NCBI GenBank assembly: GCA_947458495.1
Contig: CANHAR010000004.1
Location: 1 to 32,706 of the forward strand
Reading direction: 5' to 3'
Source: Gammaproteobacteria bacterium
Lineage (GTDB): Bacteria; Pseudomonadota; Gammaproteobacteria; Pseudomonadales; Pseudohongiellaceae
DNA length: 32,706 nt
Shown here: positions 27,363 to 32,706 of the stretch, piece after piece
How the letters are laid out: each line of letters begins with the position of its first letter
Numbering within the stretch: the stretch's first letter is position 1
Translations under genes and position numbers: made by a program
The notes under the pieces: model-generated
What the model saw: the letters and a program-made list of their open reading frames with translations, nothing else
Database searches by the model: none
Told to the model about the DNA's origin: nothing

Positions 27363-28826
27363 ATGTGCTCAACTACTACAGAAACCTTGCAGTCCATGAC
27401 TGATCGCGCCCAAACGCTCAAGCAACAGGGTGATCTGGCGGGAGCGTTGTCCGTTTACGAAACTGCAGTACAAGCCTGGCCTCAAAGCGCCGTCGCACAG
27501 CATAATCTGGCGTCAACGCTCGGTGATGTGGGCCGCTATGACGAATCTGCCAAAGCCGCCATGGCTGCTATCAAGCTCGGCATCCGTGCACCTGAAACGC
27601 GACTGGTTCTGGCCAGAGCACAGATGCATATCGGCCAACTGACCGCGGCGCAACTGGCATATCGAGAGGCAATCAGTCTGCGACCTGACATGCACACAGC
27701 GCTGTTTGAGCTGACACAACTGTTGTGGATGAGCAGTGCGGATCAGAACATAGCCTTGCAGCCCTTGGTCAACGCTGTGCGCGCTTATCCGATGTCGGCT
27801 GACTTGCATATGGCGCTGTCGCAGGCGCTGGAGTTCACCGGCGATAAACCCGGTGCGGTGCGGGTGATACTGGATCTGGCAACACGCAACGCGGCCGATG
27901 CCCGCATGATGGTGCGCGCCGCAGACCTGTTACTGGAAATAGGCAATCTGGAACATGGCCGCGAGCTGGCGATCCGGGCTTTTAATGCAGATCGTTCCTC
28001 ATTCCCGGCGGTGATGACTTTGGCGCGCGCGGCGTTGGCCTGTGGTGAAGCAGATGGCGCCGCGGCGGCAGTCACTGATGCACTCAACCGTCGCCCCTTT
28101 GACCAACACGCGCTGGCGCTGCAGGCCATGGTTTGGCGCATGACTGATAATCCCGGATTCGATGCTCTTTACGACTACAAGTCCATGGTCAGATCCTATT
28201 TGATTGAGCCGCCGGCCGGGTGGAGCACGCGGGCGGAATACCTGGCGGATCTGGCTGCAGAGTTAAAACAGTCACATCACTTTCGCACCCATCCATTTGG
28301 TCATTCTGTGCGGCAAGGCAGCCAGTTGCCCAATATTTTTACCGTTGGCACACCCGCCATTCAGGGCTTTCTGCAAGCATTGCAGGCACCAGTCAACGCG
28401 CACATTGAACACCTGGGTACCGGTGCTGATCCATTGCGCAGACGCAACACCGGGGCGTGGCAGATACAAGGCATCTGGTCAGTGATGTTGCGCCCGGGCG
28501 GCTTTCACGTGGATCACGTGCATCAGGAAGGCTGGTTGTCGTCGGCGTTTTATGTCGAGCTGCCGGACGTGGTCACAAAACCTGACGCCAGGACGGGGAG
28601 TGCGCAGGGGAAAAATAAAACGGAGGGCGGTGACTCAGCCAGGCAGGGCTGGATACGCTTCGGACAGCCAGGCTCACCGGTGCAGCCCGTGCAGACTGCA
28701 CAACACTTTGTGAAACCGGAACCCGGCATGTTGGTGCTGTTTCCATCGTACATGTGGCACGGTACGGTGCCATTTACCGGAAAGCAGTCCCGGTTGACGG
28801 TGGCAATGGATATTGTGCCTGTTTAA
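27363..28826 (+). CDS. TPR protein with C-terminal 2OG-Fe(II) oxygenase-like domain
   Basis: TPR repeats (QGDLAGALSVYETAVQAWPQSAVAQHNLASTLGDVGRYDESAKA) then GGFHVDHVHQEGWLSSAFYVELP...GMLVLFPSYMWHGTVPFTGKQSRLTVAMDIVP. Confidence 0.75.
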   Translation: MCSTTTETLQSMTDRAQTLKQQGDLAGALSVYETAVQAWPQSAVAQHNLASTLGDVGRYDESAKAAMAAIKLGIRAPETRLVLARAQMHIGQLTAAQLAYREAISLRPDMHTALFELTQLLWMSSADQNIALQPLVNAVRAYPMSADLHMALSQALEFTGDKPGAVRVILDLATRNAADARMMVRAADLLLEIGNLEHGRELAIRAFNADRSSFPAVMTLARAALACGEADGAAAAVTDALNRRPFDQHALALQAMVWRMTDNPGFDALYDYKSMVRSYLIEPPAGWSTRAEYLADLAAELKQSHHFRTHPFGHSVRQGSQLPNIFTVGTPAIQGFLQALQAPVNAHIEHLGTGADPLRRRNTGAWQIQGIWSVMLRPGGFHVDHVHQEGWLSSAFYVELPDVVTKPDARTGSAQGKNKTEGGDSARQGWIRFGQPGSPVQPVQTAQHFVKPEPGMLVLFPSYMWHGTVPFTGKQSRLTVAMDIVPV

Positions 28827-28892
28827 GGCGTCCCGTCGAGGTCGCTTTGTGTCATACAACCCGTTTACGTTGGGGGTAAGCTGCAACAATAC

Positions 28893-28916
28893 GGTGGGCC
28901 ACATCAGCAGCCCACC
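28893..28916. terminator. Hairpin between convergent genes; possible terminator
   Basis: GGTGGGC (28893-28899) pairs with GCCCACC (28910-28916), with a 10-nt loop and no T-tract. Confidence 0.35.
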
Positions 28917-28929
28917 ATGATGTCTGCGC

Positions 28930-30567
28930 TTACGCAGGGCGAATCATGTGTTCGCCAGCGTAACTCTCCAGTGGTGCAGCGGCTTCCACTGCATACTCCT
29001 GTTCAATCACCGTCGATACGTAGAAAAAGCCGGTAGAGACTTTTTCGCGGGTGATATCCAGCTCCATCCAGCCGCGTCCAAGGCCACGCATGTAACGCAT
29101 TTCCGGGCTGGCGCTCATAAAAGCTTCAACCAGTTGTGCTTCAGGCAATGGCATGAAGTTCTCAAAACCCGGTGAACTCACACTGGGAGTACCAAACTCA
29201 ACGGCAATTGCATCGCCTTCAGCGTCATGCAGGTCAAACGCCCAGGAACTATGAGTGTCGCCCGCCAGCACTACAACGTTGTTGCCGTGCTCCCGGAACA
29301 TGTCCAGAACCCGTTCACGATTGGCAGGATAACCATCCCACGCATCAAAGTTCAGCGGCAGGCCTAACTGGGCGCGTTCACGCAACATGCCGTATCGACT
29401 GCCCGCCACGGCATCGCGCACCTCGGGGGCAAATTCTTCATTGGCAACCTGCGGTATGTTCTTGCGGCCCATGATCACCTGCTGTCCGATGATCTGCCAG
29501 GGAATGCCCGCCTCAGCAGAGTTTCTGAGCTGTGCCGCCAGCCAGCTTTCCTGTTGAGCGCCGATGAGGGAGCGCGAATCGTCTGCCAATTGGCTGCGTA
29601 TCACATCGATGTTCATGTCGTGAGTCAGCTGCTCGTCGCGGCCCACCAGACGTGTGTCCATCATGATCAGCGACGCCAGATCACCAAGGTCAAAGCTGCG
29701 GTAGATAATGCCTTGCTCAATGTTGCTTTGCTCGCGAATCGGCATCCACTCATAAAAAGCCTGAATGGCAGTCAGACGACGTCCACCGAAGTCACCCTCA
29801 CCCTGGTCGGCATTGTGGTTCTCTGCGCCATCCTTGAAAGTGTTGTTGGTGATTTCGTGGTCATCCCACACACAGATAAACGGATGGGCCTGATGCACTG
29901 CCTGCAGGTCAGCATCACTGCGGTACAGGCCATAACGCATACGGTAATCTTCGATAGACACAATTTCGTGTATTGGCTGCACGTGGCGGCCTTTTTCCAG
30001 CATCAGCGGGTTGGCATAACCACCGTCGGCATATTCATAAATATAGTCACCCAGGTGCACCACCGCATCGCAGTCGCGCGCAGCAATTTCACGGTACACA
30101 TTGAAGTAGCCTTGCGGAAAGTTCGAGCACGACACCACGGCCAGTCGTGCCTGCTCCACGCCTGCCGCGGGCAGCGTGCGGGTGCGGCCGATCGGACTGC
30201 TCACCCCTTGGGCATTAAAGCGGTAAAAATAGCTTTGCCCTGGCTCAAGTCCGGTGGCATCTATTTTGAGGGTGAAATCGCGCTCAGGTCCGGTGCTCGC
30301 GAGGCCATTGGCCACGATATTGGAAAAGCGCTGATCACTGGCGACTTGCCATTCCAGCTCAATCGACTCGGGCTGGCCGCTGCCGGGCAGAACCCGCGTC
30401 CACAAAATGACACGGTCCTGTAACGGATCACCGCTGGCAACGCCGTGAGTAAAGTGGGCAGGTGCTGCCGCCAGCAGTGGCCGACCACGCACAGCCAAGC
30501 TCCCCAGCATGACGGCAGATACCGCCAGAAAACGTCGTCGGTTCAATTGAAGTAAATTGTGTGACAT
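28930..30567 (-). CDS. phoD: Alkaline phosphatase D family phosphodiesterase (Tat-exported)
   Basis: Tat signal LNRRRFLAVSAVMLG; THGVASGDPLQDRVILWTRVLP; VVHLGDYIYEY; FICVWDDHEITNNTFKDGAENH; VVVLAGDTHSSWAFDL. Confidence 0.92.
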   Translation of the reverse strand: MSHNLLQLNRRRFLAVSAVMLGSLAVRGRPLLAAAPAHFTHGVASGDPLQDRVILWTRVLPGSGQPESIELEWQVASDQRFSNIVANGLASTGPERDFTLKIDATGLEPGQSYFYRFNAQGVSSPIGRTRTLPAAGVEQARLAVVSCSNFPQGYFNVYREIAARDCDAVVHLGDYIYEYADGGYANPLMLEKGRHVQPIHEIVSIEDYRMRYGLYRSDADLQAVHQAHPFICVWDDHEITNNTFKDGAENHNADQGEGDFGGRRLTAIQAFYEWMPIREQSNIEQGIIYRSFDLGDLASLIMMDTRLVGRDEQLTHDMNIDVIRSQLADDSRSLIGAQQESWLAAQLRNSAEAGIPWQIIGQQVIMGRKNIPQVANEEFAPEVRDAVAGSRYGMLRERAQLGLPLNFDAWDGYPANRERVLDMFREHGNNVVVLAGDTHSSWAFDLHDAEGDAIAVEFGTPSVSSPGFENFMPLPEAQLVEAFMSASPEMRYMRGLGRGWMELDITREKVSTGFFYVSTVIEQEYAVEAAAPLESYAGEHMIRPA

Positions 30568-30666
30568 GGACACGTGCTCCCGCAGTAAGGTGTAGCGCAA
30601 TATGCTGACACCTTACAACGACAAATTAGTGACAGCAATGAAGTCCGCATCACAGTGGATGATCGG

Positions 30667-30888
30667 TCAGAGACGATCAACAGAGACCAGTTTGTTGTTG
30701 TCATCGATGGTCAGCCGGAAGCTGCCCTGAATTCCATAGTGGCTTACAAAGCGTTGCAGAATGGCGGATGGGAACTGTACTTTCCGGCCATCGCGGGCGG
30801 TGCAGATCACCTGACGGACCGCTCCCTGGTAGTGACGCTGGTACTGTTCCGGTGAAATGTTGAGGTCAACAATGACAAATTTGGACAT
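30667..30888 (-). CDS. DUF2835 family protein
   Basis: FVIVDLNISPEQYQRHYQGAVRQVICTARDGRKVQFPSAILQRFVSHYGIQGSFRLTIDDNNKLVSVDRL. Confidence 0.88.
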   Translation of the reverse strand: MSKFVIVDLNISPEQYQRHYQGAVRQVICTARDGRKVQFPSAILQRFVSHYGIQGSFRLTIDDNNKLVSVDRL

Positions 30889-30903
30889 GAATTTTTAGTC
30901 TGG

Positions 30904-31332
30904 TTAAGGTTGTAGCAGGCGACTTGCCATGTAAATCACCACAGCGTAGCGCAGACCTTTGCCTGTCGCCACCAGCATCAGGAACATCACAAAACGCACG
31001 CGCAGAACTCCGGCAACCAGGGTCAACGGATCGCCGACGACGGGTAACCATGCCAGCAACAGGCTCCAGCTACCGTAGCGCCGAAAGTGCGTCTGTGCGG
31101 TTTCCAGTTGCAGTGGTGTCACCGGGAACCAGCGTTTATGCTGAAATTTTCCAATCTCCCACCCGATAGCCCAGTTCACACAGGATCCCAGCGTGTTGCC
31201 TATGGTGGCTGCCAGCCATAACAGCCAGGGTGTGTATCCCTGCTGAAACAGCGCTACCAGCAAGAGTTCAGACGAGGCGGGGAACAGGCTGGCTGCAATA
31301 AAGCCGCTGAATACCAAAGAGAGATAAATCAC
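30904..31332 (-). CDS. YqaA/DedA-like membrane protein
   Basis: FIAASLFPASSELLLVALFQQGYTPWLLWLAATIGNTLGSCVNWAIG...LLAWLPVVGDPLTLVAGVLRV. Confidence 0.88.
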   Translation of the reverse strand: MIYLSLVFSGFIAASLFPASSELLLVALFQQGYTPWLLWLAATIGNTLGSCVNWAIGWEIGKFQHKRWFPVTPLQLETAQTHFRRYGSWSLLLAWLPVVGDPLTLVAGVLRVRFVMFLMLVATGKGLRYAVVIYMASRLLQP

Positions 31333-31360
31333 TGATACAGGGTCTCAAATACCAACATGG

Positions 31361-32323
31361 TCAAGATCTGTCCGCTTTGCGACAGTAACCCGGCTGGCGA
31401 AACTGGCGGAGATTGAGCACCGTTTTATCGATCAGGGTCTGCCGTGCTTCCGGGGTAATCCAGGCGTTGTGGGGCGTGACCATCAGATTCAGTGGCAGGG
31501 TCAGCGCATCCAGCAGGATATGTCCGTTGCGGGGAGGCTCCTGTGGTAAAACATCCACGCCGTAGCCACCTAGCGAACCGCCGGTTAATGCGTCCAGTGC
31601 AGCCTGATCGTCAACCAGTCCACCACGGGCACAATTGATCAGCAGACACCCGGGTTTTAACTGTTGCAGTAACGTGTGGTTGATCAAACCAAGCGTGTGT
31701 TCGTTCAGTGGGCAATGCAGGCTGAGCACATCGGCTTCAGGCGCCAGGTCTGCCAGCGCGGCGCGGGAATCGCTGGCTTCATAACCCGGACGGGCGCAAA
31801 AACTGACGCGCATGCCAAATGCCGCTGCCAGTTGAGCGACCCGTGTGCCGAGTTCGCCGCTGCCGACAATCACCAGATGTTTGCCTTCCAGTTGCAGGGT
31901 TGTGTGGTGCTGCAGACAAAAGTTGGTACTTTGTTGCCACAGACCTTTGCGCACATCGTTTTGGTATAAGGGCAATCGATTGGCCAGTGCCAGCATCAGC
32001 ATCATTGTGTGCTGTGCAACACTGGCGGTGCCGTAGGCACTGACATTGCGCACGGCTATGCCCAGCGTTTGCGCTGCCTCCAGATCCACATTGTTCATGC
32101 CAGTGGCGGTCACACAAATCAGTTTTAACAGCGGTAAGGCCTGCAGTGTTGCCGCATCCAGCCGAACCTTGTTGCTGATGGCGATGTCAGCGCCGTCTAA
32201 ACGCCCGACACAGTCTGCCGTGTTTGAGTACTCATACAGAACCAGTTCATCAACACAGGTGCGCAGGCCGGAAAAATCGATGCCCGCGCCCATGCTGGCG
32301 GTATCCAGAAACACGGCTTTCAT
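31361..32323 (-). CDS. D-2-hydroxyacid dehydrogenase (NAD-dependent)
   Basis: LVIVGSGELGTRVAQLAAAFGMRV Rossmann motif; CPLNEHTLGLINHTLLQQLKPGCLLINCARGGLVDDQAAL; TPHNAWITPEARQTLI. Confidence 0.92.
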   Translation of the reverse strand: MKAVFLDTASMGAGIDFSGLRTCVDELVLYEYSNTADCVGRLDGADIAISNKVRLDAATLQALPLLKLICVTATGMNNVDLEAAQTLGIAVRNVSAYGTASVAQHTMMLMLALANRLPLYQNDVRKGLWQQSTNFCLQHHTTLQLEGKHLVIVGSGELGTRVAQLAAAFGMRVSFCARPGYEASDSRAALADLAPEADVLSLHCPLNEHTLGLINHTLLQQLKPGCLLINCARGGLVDDQAALDALTGGSLGGYGVDVLPQEPPRNGHILLDALTLPLNLMVTPHNAWITPEARQTLIDKTVLNLRQFRQPGYCRKADRS

Positions 32324-32706
32324 AAGGAGCGTGGGGCCGGCAGATTCCAGGCTGCTTCGAGTACCTTGGTGTTCAGATTCTGTTTAGCCTGCTCCAGATA
32401 CTGATGCAGACGCGCCATCACATCGGGATTTTCGCGTGCGTAGCTGTAGGTTTCCGAGGGGTCCAGCGCCAGGTCAAACAGTAAACCTTCAGTGCCAAAC
32501 TGCGAACCCGGATGATCAAAACGTGTCATGGCGCTCAGGTAATTGGACTCCAGCACCAGTTTCCAGGAGCCACTGCGCACGCCAGCAATGCGGTCATTCT
32601 GAAACAGGAACAGCGCTTCGTGTGGAGACGCTGCTCCCTCACTCAGCACTGGCATGATGTTTTTACCATCGATTACTCGATCAGTTGGCAATTCAGCACC
32701 GGCCAG
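32320..32706 (-). CDS. Sulfatase (C-terminal part; runs off the window)
   Basis: DGKNIMPVLSEGAASPHEALFLFQNDRIAGVRSGSWKLVLE...LFDLALDPSETYSYARENPDVMARL is a typical arylsulfatase C-terminus. 4-bp overlap with the dehydrogenase. Confidence 0.85.
   Translation of the reverse strand: MAGAELPTDRVIDGKNIMPVLSEGAASPHEALFLFQNDRIAGVRSGSWKLVLESNYLSAMTRFDHPGSQFGTEGLLFDLALDPSETYSYARENPDVMARLHQYLEQAKQNLNTKVLEAAWNLPAPRSL

Noticed and set aside
29554-30423. 289-aa ORF antisense to phoD
   Set aside because: Shadow ORF opposite a clear phoD gene.
1-32706. CRISPR arrays, tRNA/rRNA genes, IS elements, prophage
   Set aside because: No regularly spaced repeats, cloverleaf-like sequences, transposase/integrase motifs or phage structural genes were found on reading both strands.

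Overview
The window is chromosomal DNA that looks gammaproteobacterial and probably free-living or marine. It is densely coding. I found no rRNA, tRNA, CRISPR array, IS element or prophage.

Recognisable genes, left to right:
- a partial S1/P1-type nuclease, arfB, a VOC protein, a thiolase
- a degenerate-redoxin/cytochrome c/copper-monooxygenase-like fusion
- an AbgT transporter with a divergent XRE regulator, yfbR-ppc, a Ca/Na antiporter, a DUF418 protein
- a second thiolase with a LiuR-like MerR regulator, divergent from icmF-tauE
- an EVE-domain protein, a Phd/PIN toxin-antitoxin pair, dadA divergent from lrp
- an HTH/DUF2975 pair, an AbrB/PIN toxin-antitoxin pair, a TetR divergent from a membrane protein
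- an AraC-Ogt fusion next to a truncated AlkA-like gene, a TPR/2OG-oxygenase-like protein, phoD, a DUF2835 protein, a YqaA-like protein, a 2-hydroxyacid dehydrogenase and a partial sulfatase.

The strongest undescribed candidate is an unannotated minus-strand sRNA locus at about 598-740. It has a sigma54-like -24/-12 element, two stem-loops presenting CCCC loops, and a strong intrinsic terminator. Possible enhancer elements lie upstream, including a 3 x 16-bp tandem repeat. Several clean operator architectures were also found in divergent promoters (XRE, MerR/IcmF, Phd, DUF2975 and TetR loci). All calls come from reading the sequence; no homology search or folding program was run.
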